This document shows positions 34,688 to 46,185 of a stretch of DNA of 64,000 nucleotides, one piece after another. The position numbers and the translations under genes are program-made. How positions within the stretch are numbered: position 1 is the first letter of the stretch; each line of letters starts with the position of its first letter. A model generated the notes under the pieces. It did no database searches. It was not told where the DNA came from and was given only the letters and a program-made list of their open reading frames with translations. The stretch is from Rhodocollybia butyracea (lineage: Eukaryota > Basidiomycota > Agaricomycetes > Agaricales > Omphalotaceae): assembly GCA_015501585.1 (NCBI GenBank), contig JADNRY010000047.1, positions 124,001 to 188,000 of the forward strand, read 5' to 3'.

Positions 34688-36038
34688 ATGTCTGCCGATG
34701 ACTGTGGTTCTGGTGGTGGAGCCGACACATTTTTGGGACTTCGCGTAGCATCAATATTCATCATCCTTGTCGGCTCTATGTTTGGGTCGCTATTCCCTGT
34801 AATTGCAGCAAAATATTCGAGAATCTTCAGAATCCCAAAGGCGGCTTTCGAGTGAGTTGACTACGTCCTCTTTATTTGAAGATTAATTTCTACGGCGAAG
34901 GTTTGCGAAATGGTTTGGGTCTGGGGTGATCGTACGTGTGACAATACATGTACAATTGCTAGGCATGGATTTTGCCCTCACGTTTTTAGATCGCTACCGC
35001 ATTTATCCATCTTCTCTCGCCTGCGATCTCTGCGCTAACCAGTCCCTGCCTCGCTGAAGGCTGGCAGGAATATGTGAGTTACTGCCTTTGCACTTTTTGG
35101 TTGCTCATATCTTTTAGCCCTACGCCCTTGCGTTGTGTCTACTCAGTATTTTTGGTATCTTTATTGTGGAACTCATAGCTTTTCGCTGGGGGACAGCCAA
35201 ACTGGCCAAAATCGGTGTTTTCTATGGTAAACATATTATGGTGAACATATCTATGTCCATTTGCTTATTCAATTTTTATTCTTCTACTAGATGCGCATGC
35301 ACATGGTCCTGAAGCTAATGTAACCAGCAACAATGGATCGGACGTAATTGATGAAAAGATACTGGAGGAAGCCCGTCCCTCTTCAAAACCTACCGTCAGC
35401 GAAATTTCAAGTCGAAATGCAGTATTGGACTCGCCAGCAACGCAAATCTTGGGCGTTGCGATTCTAGAGTTCGGAGTTGTCCTTCACAGGTCAGTTTCAG
35501 TAGTGTGGTTTGATCGAATCTTACCGAATATCACAATGTACAGTATACTTGTGGGCCTAACGTTAGCTGTTGATCCTGATTTCAAGGTTCTCTTCATAGT
35601 TCTAGTCTTTCATCGTAAGCATCTCATTTCCTGTCTCTCTTCCAGACTCCGACTCATAGAATGCCTTAGAAACCTTTGAGGGGTTAGGCGTCGGCTCGCG
35701 TCTTGCATATATGCAGCCCCATCTCCCTCACAAGTACAGAAACGTCGCAATATACGGAGGCTTGCTGTACGGAATAACCACCCCTGTCGGGATCGCCGCA
35801 GGCCTGGGTGTCCGCTCTACATACAACCCTGGTAGCGCTACAGCTTCCATAGTCTCCGGGGTGATGGACTCTTTAAGTGCGGGGATCCTCATATATACAG
35901 GAATGGTCGAATTATTGGCGCACGAGTTCCTCTTCAGTACAGAGATGCAGAAACAGTTCGAATGCAAGGCTGGCACGATGTGTATGTACAATGCTTTTAG
36001 GATGTGGGCTCATGGCGTTGCTGGGAAAGTGGGCATAA
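34688..36038 (+). CDS. ZIP zinc transporter, copy 3 (one frameshift near the C-terminus)
   Basis: Exons 34688-34851, 34901-34931, 34990-35073, 35118-35226, 35291-35489, 35544-35614 and 35670-36038, all junctions in phase. The protein is about 340 residues with the ZIP features: N-terminal CGSGGGADTFLGLR, His-containing loop (DAHAHGPEAN), TM4 VLVFHQTFEGLGVGSRL and TM5 LLAHEFLF. It is the best-preserved copy through TM7. At 35951-35953 an extra A in the aaa run shifts the last ~30 codons. Without it the tail would match the C-terminus of copy 2, ending GLMALLGKWA with the stop at 36036-36038; as read, the frame runs on to 36145. It lies directly upstream of the full-length beta-mannosidase. Confidence 0.8.
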
Positions 36039-36145
36039 GTTGTCGTTTAAATAGCACTAGTTCATGCGGTCGGTCTGATTCGCGGGTTTATAGAATACTG
36101 ACCTACTCCCGTATTGATACCCTGTGCTTACTATGCATCCTCTAA

Positions 36146-36827
36146 AAATGTATAGCTCCTAATCACAGTTCCCCCGTCGTCCGAATTGGCTGGACTCGAA
36201 TGCAAAACGACATCGTGGCCTTAAATCTATACCTAGTATTACTAGGCTTAGAGTACTAAGTGCTCTGCATGTATCCTCATGATTTTTGGTACTTTTCAAT
36301 CGTAAAACTTACATTTTTGCTGTGGATCAGTGTTCTCCGAGTCCATGCATTTTAAATCGATATTAGATGCACATCGACTTGAGACTGGTGCTTGTGCTGT
36401 GGCACTGGCAGTGGGGTTGATGAGATATTGGAGCCTCCTGAAGCTCATTCCGGCCCAGCACTTATTACTTTCAGCCCTACCACCTGAAGTCAAACTCACA
36501 CGTAATTTTTGGAAGTAAACTGAGTCCTTCATAATAACACGGTTGGCTCCCCATGTATGAAAGCTAGATGCATGCGATTCTATGCGATTGCGTACGTGAG
36601 CTGACTGATCACAGGGTCTGCCATGATCACCTGGTCTCACAAAGTTTCCTTTCCAAAATAGCTTCCAAGTGCTGGATCACTTCATTGTGCGAGAATTTCT
36701 ACTCATTTGGTCTCTCAAGGCTCGAATAGCAACCGCGTACGCATGGAATACATCCAATCGAAGCGACTAATGTTGTCACGTTTCGAGGTCGTTTATAATG
36801 AGCTTGTAAGGGCCTTTCTTCTTCTTC
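36146..36827. other. Intergenic, promoter region of the beta-mannosidase
   Basis: No gene recognised. Only short frames without family resemblance occur. Confidence 0.4.
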
Positions 36828-39800
36828 ATGGCTCTTCTCAGTTCTCTTCTGCTAGGCGTTAGCCTTATACGCTGCGCTTCAGCCGCGATTTTTGACCTCT
36901 CAGAGCTCTCCTGGTCATTGAAGAACGAAAATGGATCGATTGTTGTACCAGGGAAGGTGCCTTCACAAGTTCATCTCGACTTGCTGAGTGCTGGAGTCAT
37001 CACGGAGCCTCTACTGGAAATAAATGATTTCACACAACGATGGGTTTGCCCCGTACTCTCTTTCCACCACTAAAAATTGATCATCTGGCAAGGTATGGAT
37101 GGATAATTGGACCTATACTGCCGATCTATCACCTTTCTTCGATACCGTTAAAGCCAACTCTTCAGACCAGACGCTCCTTGTGTTCTATGGTCTGGACACC
37201 ATTGCCAACATTACATTCGCTGGTATCCCTATTGCTTGGGTGAACAATCAATTTCGACAGTATGTATATGACTTAACTCCGCATATACCCTCTGTTGCTG
37301 GTTCTGGCGGAAATTTAACCATTGACTTTGAGTCTGCATTCTGGTATGGCTTAAACGTTAGCTCTCGCCCTGATGCCGAATTTTTCCCTGGTAGAACTGA
37401 TCTCTAGATTCAAAATATCCGCTGACGATCACCCCCTAACAGGTGGGAACGGTGTCTTCGAGGTTCCTGCAGCCAGATACTATATTCGCAAGCAGCAGAT
37501 CGACTTTGGGTGGGACTGGAGCCCCGCATTTGTCCCATCAGGAGTACACAAACCTGCTTATTTGATTACTTTATCGGATAAATTGGAGTCTTCTTCAGCT
37601 TCTCTCCCTTCTACTCCTCCGTACTCACCGTCTAGTTCTACCAATACCACCGATCCAGTTTTCATTTCTGAGTTCGCCGTAGACATTTACAAGCTTGGTT
37701 CAAATTTCACTATCCCGCCAAATGAAACTGCAAACTGGGTAGTTAATGTCAGCCTCGCATTACACGCAGGAGCTCCTGTGCATGCACCAACACTTCAGCT
37801 TGAGCTCCCAGAGCTAAACTTCAAGTCAAAACCCTTTGATCTTCCTGTGCTGCACGGGCAAGCCAATCAGACCGTTTGGGCCGTCGTTCAATGGGAAGTG
37901 CCAGACGATGTTCCTCAGCGCTGGTATCCGCATAATCTGGGCACTCCGCAACTGTATAATCTTACTGCTACTCTTACGCTCCCCTCTTCATCTCCTTCTA
38001 ACGCCGAGCCTTACCGACTCACTTTTACCACCCGTACAGGATTCCGAACTATTCGCCTCGTTCAACTTCCTGTACCCGAATCTGATGTAAGAGAGCGAGG
38101 CGTTACACCCGGAGATCAATATCATTTCGAGGTTAACGGCCAGGAATTCTGGAGCAAGGGATCGAACTTGGTTCCCTTTGATCCGTTCTATCCCAGAATT
38201 ACGACAGAGCGAGTCCAGTGGGTGCTAGAGAGTGTGGTCATGAGTGGCCAAAACATGATCCGGGTATGGGTGGCGGAATTTACCAGCCTTCCTCTGCGCT
38301 CACGGCGGGAGGTGTTTACTCGTTCTATGATCTTTGCGATGAGCTAGGGATCTTGGCTTGGTCGGAATTTCTATTTTCTGACGCTCTTTCCCCAATCAAT
38401 CCATTCTTGCTCGAATCTGTAGAACCTGAAATTCGCGAAAATGTACGAAGACTCAATCGTCACCCGAGTGTAGCTCAGTGGGCAGGAGGAAACGAGATTG
38501 AGGGGATCGTCGTCTCCACCAATCAGAGTTTGCCGAACGGAACAATTTATCTTGATCAGGTTTGGCGTTTTGACTGCTACGGTAATCATATTAACTTCTT
38601 GTATAGTTCGTCACATTATTCCAAGACTTGCTTCATGATCTCGAAACCTCTGAATCGCGGTCGGTGCCTTATACGGACTGCTCAACGACGAATGGCTTTA
38701 TCACCATTGATCCTTACATCCTACGATTTGACAATGCAACCCCCGGAGATATCTATGGTAATGGTGAAAGGTTCGATTATACGGCCGGGGACGCATTTGA
38801 TTATACGACATACCCAGTCGCAAGGTAAGCCAATAGATTCTCATCTGTACAATATATTGAAAACGAATTTACTGTAGATTCGTGAATGAATTTGGGCACG
38901 TGAATTCGTTTGATTCAAGCTGGATGCTGCTGATTTTCCCCTTAGGTTCCATTCCATGCCCTCTATTTACACATGGGAACAGGCTCTCCTCTCTAGTGTA
39001 GATTTTGCTTTCAATTCCACAGTGGTGGTATCAAGGGAGCATCATGATCCAGCGGGGAGCCTCGACTTCCCCAATCCTAATGCGGTTGATGGCCAATCAG
39101 AAATGACGTTGGCTGCTGAATTGTGGTTACCTGTTCCCCCGATTTTGGGTACTAACTCATCCATTACATCCGGATCAGCGCTGGACAACGCTACATTCGC
39201 AGCTTGGTGCTATACTACGCAGGTTTTCCAGGCCCTTACGATTGCATCCGAGATCAATTTTTACCGTCGTGGAGCAGGACTTCCAAATAACAACCTTGGA
39301 GGAATCGTATGGCAGCTGAACGATATCTGGCAAGCCCCGTCCTGGAGTTCAATTGAGTATGATGGGAGATGGAAGGTCTTGGCTTATGCCGAAGAGAGAG
39401 CATATCGTCCTATTACAATCAATCCGTTCTGGATCCCAGATGTAGCCAACCTGGAGGTGTCTGTGATGAGCGATGTGTTGGTCGGGGATGTTCATGGAAT
39501 TGTGCAAATGACTTGGTATGATTGGCACGGTAGAGTTGTGCAAGCTATTCCTACCGTGAACTTCAACGTCGCCGGTCTCAATTTCACCGCAGTGCTTAAT
39601 GAGACGGGGCTGAACGCCGTTTTGCCTCCAGGCAAGGAAGTGCAAGATGTATGGATGTTGGTCAATTTGACGGCGCATATTCCTGGAGGAGGGACGGTTA
39701 CCAATGAGAATTATGTCAGTTCACATTCTAGTAGTGCGGTTAGGCTTCAAGTTTTGACTTCTTTATTTTCTAGTTCACCCCAACCTCCCTCGCCAATGTC

Positions 39801-40165
39801 GCCCTGGTCGATCCTCAAATTAGTGTCACTTCTAGTGACAATCTGACGTTTACCCTGGAAGCCAGGGGCGGAGTGGCACCGTGGACGTGGATAGAGCATC
39901 CAGCGGGAACTGTAGGAGTTTTCGTCGATTCTGTCACGGGATCTTTAGAAAACGGGTTCTATCTGATTCCTGGGATTCCAAAGAGCGGTGAGTGTCTGGC
40001 TGGTCGCTGTCAAGTAACCGAAGATTCACAGGTGGCTTTTTAGTTCGATTTGTTCTCAGCACTGCGGTGTCTATTGTACAAAATCCGGATCCGGGTGACT
40101 TTGTTGTGAGATCACTGTTCAACAACACAATTCTCGACAGTGGCTCGACTCGCCCTCAGTCATAA
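36828..40165 (+). CDS. Secreted beta-mannosidase, glycoside hydrolase family 2
   Basis: Hydrolyses terminal beta-1,4-linked mannose in plant-cell-wall mannans and N-glycans; predicted extracellular (signal peptide MALLSSLLLGVSLIRCASA). Exons 36828-37043, 37093-37390, 37443-38559, 38607-38824, 38878-38895 (an 18-nt microexon), 38946-39714, 39774-39987 and 40032-40165; about 960 residues, as usual for the family. Family motifs: RWVW..NWTY, IDFGWDWSPAFVPSGV, NMIRVW followed by GGGIYQP, YDLCDELGILAWSEFLF, WAGGNEIEG (general acid Glu) and NEFGFHSMPS (nucleophile Glu). Many N-x-S/T sites fit secretion. Oddities: at 38268-38271 one G appears missing between RVW and GGGIYQP, which breaks the frame. 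The intron after the microexon must start with GC (gg|gcacgt) to preserve NEFGF. It is the third and only full-length member of the ZIP/mannosidase array. Confidence 0.9.
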
Positions 40166-40367
40166 TGCATGATGATACGTTATTGAATGAAGGCATGGAC
40201 GAATATATCTACTGAAAATTGTAACTACCAGGAAAAGAATGAAAAGCTTCTGTATTTCTTCATGCAAGCGGCTCGTGGTCAAAGCCGTTCTACCAAAAAT
40301 GGTAATAGATCCGGGCCGTTCATCGATCAGATTCATTGCAAATTGCAATTGTTCTTTTTCTTCCGCA

Positions 40368-40985
40368 ATGACGCTGCCACCAATAACAGCCATTACCTTC
40401 GCCACAGATTCCCAACCAGATTCACCTCTGACCGACACACTTCGGTCTCTTCTTGAGCCATCCCAGGTCTTGACATCGACTCTTGTCCCTCAAATCCACC
40501 AGAAACTCCAAAGCTCCAGTCTTTTGCTGAGCTCTTATGCTCAGTTGATTGACATGGCAATTTCTCAAGTCAGGTCATGGGATACGGATCTACAAGCGCA
40601 GTTTATCTCTGGGCATCCACGTATCGGCGAAACGAAAAACCTGTCTTCGTTTAGCGCGAAAGAACAAGGAGCTAGTAGTCTGACTACAGCCTTAACTTCT
40701 CCAGATGTGCTGGAGCGATTGGCATATCTCAACGCGTACTATGAACGACGCTATCCAAAGTTGGTGTATATTATCTTCGTGAACGGCAGGAGCAGGGTGG
40801 AGATTGTCCGTGTGTTAGAGGATCATCTGGGATTGGAGCATTCACTGTCTACAGAGGAACCGCCTTTGAACACTGTTATTCCCGTTGAAATAGGAAGCAA
40901 AGAATGGCTGGAAGAACTGGAGAGAGCTGTTATAGACGTCGGCCTCATAGCTAAAAGTCGGCTCAAGGCTTTGAGCGTGGAATGA
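40368..40985 (+). CDS. OHCU decarboxylase (ureidoimidazoline decarboxylase)
   Basis: Single exon, 205 residues, the normal length for the family. The enzyme converts 2-oxo-4-hydroxy-4-carboxy-5-ureidoimidazoline to S-allantoin in urate degradation. The protein has the characteristic all-helical pattern with FISGHPRIGETKNLSSFSAKEQ (His-Pro loop), LNAYYERRYPKLVYIIFVNG and the C-terminal GLIAKSRL segment. The ATG at 40368 (MTLPPITAITF) is preferred because the upstream in-frame extension starts without an ATG and looks non-coding. It lies 200 bp downstream of the beta-mannosidase in the same orientation, with no functional link obvious. Confidence 0.9.
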   Translation: MTLPPITAITFATDSQPDSPLTDTLRSLLEPSQVLTSTLVPQIHQKLQSSSLLLSSYAQLIDMAISQVRSWDTDLQAQFISGHPRIGETKNLSSFSAKEQGASSLTTALTSPDVLERLAYLNAYYERRYPKLVYIIFVNGRSRVEIVRVLEDHLGLEHSLSTEEPPLNTVIPVEIGSKEWLEELERAVIDVGLIAKSRLKALSVE

Positions 40986-41105
40986 AGTGAGTAATGAATC
41001 TACTGCTTTATTGCTTTCCATTGATAGTCCATATGTTGTACAACGTACAGTGTACATGTAGCTTTGGGTCGATAAGAATAGGATAAATATTCCTTGAAGA
41101 GCACG

Positions 41106-41852
41106 TCATTGAACAGTACTCCACCGCGGATTTCCGTTTAATCGACCATCCCTTCGCTGCAAACCAAATTAAATGAACGTGGCAACCGTCCTGCATATAA
41201 GGCGTACCTGTTGTACACTGAGCTTTCTCTGCTCCCATTCCGGTGTCAATTTAAATAATTCGTCCACCATACTCTGCATCATCTTTGCTTGCTCTGCCGC
41301 CTTTTGGGCTCGTTCGCGAGCCTTCTCCCTAGCAATTCGGTTTCGCTCTCGCATTTCGGCCATTTCGACTTTGTACAACTCTTGTTGTTGGCGTTGCCAC
41401 TCTGCCCTTTCTTCTATCCTTCGCTTGACCTCATCTGACGCGTTCCTGTATGACAGCGAAGTCGGTATGTGTATCCGGATGTCGTATGCCTTGTTGCGAA
41501 ATCAATGACACAATAAGACCTCGGTGCAGAATAAAATCTTACCCTACGCTTTTCTTCATCTCCTAGGATCAAGAACGCTTCGTGCACCTGAAAATAAAAG
41601 CTCAACAATCCTGGTACATTTGTCAAAAAGACATAGTAACCTCTTGAAAGCTCCGTTCTGCACGTTCCTTCTCTTCATTGGATGCTCCAGGTTCAAGTTT
41701 ATCCGGGTGTGTCTCGAGTGCTTTCTGCTTGTACGCTCGCCTAACTGTAAACGTAATTAAAACGGCGAATAAATGTATCAAAAATTTTAGTAAGTACCTT
41801 CGTCAGCAGAAGCAGAAGGACGGACACCAAGTATTTGGTAGAGTGTAGGCAT
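41106..41852 (-). CDS. J-domain (DnaJ-like) protein
   Basis: Minus strand, exons 41852-41798, 41744-41641, 41587-41520, 41445-41208 and 41156-41106, all in phase, 171 residues. The N-terminus is a J domain: MPTLYQILGVRPSASADEVR, then RRAYKQKALETHPDK with the invariant HPD, then FLILGDEEKRR. A long charged coiled-coil-like helix follows (QQQELYKVEMAEMRERNRIA...). J domains stimulate Hsp70 ATPase activity. The short length without Gly/Phe or zinc regions makes it a class C type, and the partner Hsp70 and client are unknown. The exon-3 donor (gag|gtctta) is chosen because the earlier gtaag at 41540 would break the frame. Confidence 0.85.
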
Positions 41853-42227
41853 AAATCAGCCTCTAGCAAAAGAGGTAGCCAGAATTTCCTGGTTGTTCAA
41901 GTCAAACCAAACTTGAACTTTCTTAATGGAGATGGTATGAATGATCCGGTACGAATCCGGTGTGTAGCCGGAAGTTGGCCGGCCCGAAAGCTATTCCCAC
42001 ATTTCGAAGTCTATCAAAGTGGATAGAAGAAAAAAATAGAACCAACATCTCGACATACAAATGTTAAAAATCTCGACAGCCATCTCCGGTTTACTCAAAC
42101 CACCACTCTAGTACTGATCTATCCCTCCATCGAAGATTACCAGTGCCAAAGCTGAGTGGGAATACCCTTTTGATACATTCATGTTGCATCTCTGCTCCTT
42201 TAGCCTGTAAAAAATCCATGCTAATAT

Positions 42228-43502
42228 TTATCTCATGGAAAATCCCCCCGCTTGTGCTCTGATCAGGGTATGTAGAGCTGGGTCGACAGATGAGGTCAAG
42301 ATGTCATTGAATTCTTCCAATTCATCTAACAGTGCATTGTTTGAACCTACTAACCGACGGCTTAAACCTCTAAACTCTGCATCAAAGTTTATGTGAAGGT
42401 TCAGTGACATCACTGGCGAGGAAACGTAGTGGGATCCTAGGTTCTGCAAGGATTGCAAAAGAAGCCAGTCATCTTTTACAAAAAGCTGAAGCTCAGAAAG
42501 CTTTGGAAACGACTCCATTTGGAATAGCACTGGGAATAGCATTAGAGGACAAATAAATCGAGTGGTAAGGGACGTATACAAACATGGAGTATCTAGGTTG
42601 GTGATGGTAAGGTGGATGAGTTCCTGTCCAAACTCCGAGAACCGTTCGTCGTCAAGTGCTCTTTGGAGTTCGGTGGCGGGCATCGCTAGATAGCGTAGTC
42701 TACGAAGATCCAAGCATGTAGAGGGGAGAACCACTGACTGGATTATATTGGTTCCCTTCTGCAAGCAATTGCGGACACAAAGACGATCCAGCGACAAAGG
42801 ACGTACACCCAATGCGGCAAACTTTGTACGCCATTCATCAAATATATCTTCGAGGACAAAGGGGCTAAACGAAGGAAACCATCTGAGCTCTGAAAGGCAG
42901 AGTGTTTTCAGATGAGGGGCATGCACTGCAATAGAGCATAGGAGGTCCCTGTTAGCGTGAAAGTTCCGATATTTCTCAACAACCAGATGTTCGAGGCGAT
43001 CAATCCCACTCAAGACCTGCTCAAACGCTTGAATGTCTGTGTCAACAGCTCCTGAACCATCGTACAACATGTTGAGAAGTCTCCAGTGGATGCGAAGGAA
43101 CTGGAGGTGTTGAAACGGAAGGTCGATGGAAGAAAAAGATGGTCTGAGAATCGCTTGGCCTTGTGGTAGCGTATCTGTAGGAACGACAGGTAGTGGTTCT
43201 GGATTGTAAATTATATCTCTAATACGCGACTCGAAGGATATCCCTTGGACGCAAGAAATGATTTCAGGGAGTTTGAACGTGTGGATGAATGATGTTTGGA
43301 ATCTCTTGAAGTAAACCGGAAACCGCTCTTTCTCTATTCCACACACCCTACGGGGACCTATCCGGATGATTCGGAAGAGATGAAAACGACAGCGGGGAAG
43401 CCAAGCTTTGCAGACAAGGCTGCAAGCCTTGAGTTCTGGGAAGGAAAGGCGGAGCTCATCGATTATAAGCTCGTGAAGTTCGGGAGGAAAGATGAATGCC
43501 AT
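42228..43502 (-). CDS. F-box protein
   Basis: Intronless, 424 residues. The N-terminus is an F-box-like motif (MAFIFPPELHELIIDELRLS followed by LKACSLVCKAWLPRCRFHLF), which in SCF complexes binds Skp1. The rest is leucine-rich with repeated LxxLxxL-type segments and no strict repeat period, as in the large family of such proteins in mushroom-forming fungi. These probably select substrates for ubiquitination; the target is unknown. No shift or premature stop is seen. Confidence 0.85.
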   Translation of the reverse strand: MAFIFPPELHELIIDELRLSFPELKACSLVCKAWLPRCRFHLFRIIRIGPRRVCGIEKERFPVYFKRFQTSFIHTFKLPEIISCVQGISFESRIRDIIYNPEPLPVVPTDTLPQGQAILRPSFSSIDLPFQHLQFLRIHWRLLNMLYDGSGAVDTDIQAFEQVLSGIDRLEHLVVEKYRNFHANRDLLCSIAVHAPHLKTLCLSELRWFPSFSPFVLEDIFDEWRTKFAALGVRPLSLDRLCVRNCLQKGTNIIQSVVLPSTCLDLRRLRYLAMPATELQRALDDERFSEFGQELIHLTITNLDTPCLYTSLTTRFICPLMLFPVLFQMESFPKLSELQLFVKDDWLLLQSLQNLGSHYVSSPVMSLNLHINFDAEFRGLSRRLVGSNNALLDELEEFNDILTSSVDPALHTLIRAQAGGFSMR

Positions 43503-44504
43503 GATGGTGGTCGGTGTCCAAGTTACTTATCATCAGTGATCGTATCTATACTACCGTCTCATACGATGAGGTGTGAATTTACAGTTTACAGGAACGAATA
43601 TACATGACTAGCGTTGAGTACTTCGCATTGGAACAATGATGAGGAATATATATGATTATATGATTACTAAATGATTCCCGCTACCTTTAGGTAGAGGGTC
43701 TTGGTAGGACTCAAATTTATCATTTTTGGCAGGGATCTTCGAAATCTGTTCTTACTCTGGGTAGCCACATGGCGCCGCTCGGCTGTCTTACGTTCCTACA
43801 CCATCATTGGCTCATCTATACACAATCTTGGTCAGTAATATATTCAGTTAAATTCGATGTTTCGGCCCATCGGCGTCTCTCGATTGCCTGCAAGCCGATG
43901 GTAGCCACTAATCGTTCAACTTTGTATTTGTTTCTTTGCTTCAACAATGGTATTTTCGTTCGATGTAGGTGGCCATTCTTTCCGCAACCCCAACGTCTAT
44001 CAGGATAGTCAAAATCCTAGTTTCTTTTATATCATATTCACTATTTCGAGGCAACGGCTTGCCCTTTCCGTCGCCTTCGACGTTCTTACGCGTTACCTAC
44101 TCTACGGCTTACAACGTGTTCACGACGTCTCTACCTTTTACTCTGTGTGAATGTCCTCCAGGGGTGGACATAGTTCTTGGATCTCAGTTTGCAGATTCTT
44201 GGGCTCGAGCCAAGCTCGAGCGAATTGTACCCATCTAGGTACCGTTCTTCGCTATGTTGTAATTATTGCCTATTACTGGTGTCTCTAGTCAGTTACTACT
44301 ATACTTCTTCTGCTATTCTTATACAAATACAATAACTCACACTTCAAGAATTTGCAGACTGCGATTGGAGGTAGCGGGCCTTGCCGCTTGCCGGCGCTAC
44401 TCGATTATTGTACATGCTACTGAGTAAAAAAATACTGGCCTTTCGTACTTATACGTTGCTAATATCAAGGTCTCGTTAATATTGTAGAATGCAGCGAAGA
44501 TTAT
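43503..44504. other. Intergenic
   Basis: Short frames only. The 43947 frame opens MVFSFDVGGHSFRNPNV, faintly like the start of a BTB domain, but nothing downstream supports it. Confidence 0.35.
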
Positions 44505-45842
44505 TCAATTCTTGAGATGTTCTGCGACTATTGTAGGAATCCTAGCATCAACTATGCCGAAAACTTCCAACATCTCATTCTAAAAGACCATGCTTAGCTT
44601 CAACAACTTTGCATAAGGATACATATTGGCACATACCCAGATCTTATCCCTTGACGTCTTTCCCTCCTCGGTCAGCATCCAATCCGGAAGCTCCTGGACT
44701 TCCAGCTTGAACGAGACGAAAGCGCCACGCACTTCTTCATTCTTTCCACCGTGCGAAGCATATACAACATGACGACTACCCTGTTCTGAAGTGTAAGCGT
44801 GATAATCAACCACCATTTTCTTGAACTCCTCAGCTCGCTCTCCCTTCGCGCCTCGAGAGAGTCCGGATACGGAGAAGCCTGGATTTACCGCTAGTGGAAC
44901 CACGCTTTGGGGTAAAAGTGCTGTGAGTTTATCCACGAGCATGACATTCAGGACTGGAGATTCTGATTCAGTACAATAGCAATGAAGCGGACCGTCGAAG
45001 ATACATACGCTTCGTCTCGGCGTAACGGCCTTGAGTTAAGGCTCTATTAAAACGTTAGTCAAAGTAAGTAAGCAAAAAATTGTGCCGGGGTACAGTACTC
45101 TTTGCCAGAGAGAGTCTTGATAATATTGGGTGAAGCGATGACTTCTGAGCTTATTTTGGTAGAGTATATCACTCCGCTCGAGACCATTATAATACGCGGA
45201 AACGTCGAATGCTGCTTGGCTGTTTTGAGAATGATGGGAAGTAGAAGTAGGGTATGCAAAGCGGGGCCCAGTGCGTTAACCTGTAGTCTGACAACATATA
45301 TTCGGAACGGCATCATCTGAAAATTGGCAAACAACTCACTGCATTTCCCAATCATCCTTGGTCACAGTGTAGCCATCGGTATTAAAGCCTACAGCGGCAT
45401 TTTCAATGAGGACGTCAAGGCGGTCCAAAGTTTTATTGGCTTGGGTTGCAAACTCGGAGATCGTGCTAAAGTCGCCTAAATCAAGAGCCATCGGTTCAGC
45501 ATTCTTGAAGCCAGTTTCTGATTCAATCTCTGCAAATCGTTTATATCGTGAAAACTATAGATTATTAGAAATCATCTTACGGCTGATGCTCTCTTGAGCC
45601 TTCTCCATAGATCGACAGACAATAATCAACCGAGCTGGGTTCATGGTAGCAAGATGTTTTGCGGTCTCGAATCCAATACCACTGTTTCCCCCAGTGACCA
45701 TAATAGTTTTTCCAGTAAAGTCCCCAGTGATCAGCGGAGGAACTGTCTTTTGGCTTTCCATTTGCTCTTCGAAAGTTAGGTGAACCATTTTGCTTGCTGA
45801 GCGTGGAATTGCGAGTCGATTATGATTTCCAAACCTCGCCAT
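44505..45842 (-). CDS. Short-chain dehydrogenase/reductase 1
   Basis: Minus strand; first exons 45842-45581 and 45529-45340, third from 45287, last exon 44579-44505 (joined to the one ending 44637). NAD(P)-binding Rossmann protein with TGGNSGIG near the N-terminus, CRSMEKAQ after beta-2, IENAAV (NNAG-like) and YAETK as the Y-x-x-x-K active site, preceded by a Ser-containing strand (MVSSGVIY). The substrate is unknown; this subgroup includes retinol-dehydrogenase/WW-oxidoreductase-like enzymes. The final exon (NEMLEVFGIVDARIP...) is conserved in the two paralogues at 54.5 and 56.4 kb. The end of exon 3 near 45085 (tactgtaccccg) lacks a clear GT donor, unlike the gagtaag of the paralogues; this is either an unusual splice site or a one-base error. 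It is divergent from the dehydrogenase starting at 46186. Confidence 0.85.
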
Positions 45843-46185
45843 GGTTCTTATACCTTTCCTCGGTCATATCACGGAGCTGATAATATTTCACTTTCTAGCC
45901 TGGTCCCAGGAGTCGTCGGATCTCTGACGGAGGTATTCCAGAGCAGTCCATGGACCATTGATGACCGTGCTACTAGTCTGTAGCGATTGCACCTGACGCA
46001 AGTCCAGTATTCTTTGCTTGTTCTTTATTTGTAGGTCTCCGGTTCCAAGCTTCCATTGGTTATGGTGTCAGAAGTTACTAGTGAGGATGAGCGCTAATCA
46101 AGCGACAACAGATAGCGTCACATGTGATCTTTTCGCCATATGATCTTGAACTCCATCTCATTTAAGAACTCATTGTCATAGACCC
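45843..46185. promoter_or_regulatory. Divergent promoter between two oxidoreductase genes
   Basis: A 343-bp gap separates the start of SDR 1 (minus) from the start of the Gfo/Idh/MocA dehydrogenase (plus). Shared regulatory sequence is possible from the layout. No specific motif is identified. Confidence 0.4.

Noticed and set aside
43947..44150. Frame opening with a BTB-like FDVGGHSFRNP
   Set aside because: Only about ten residues are suggestive and the rest does not fit a BTB domain.
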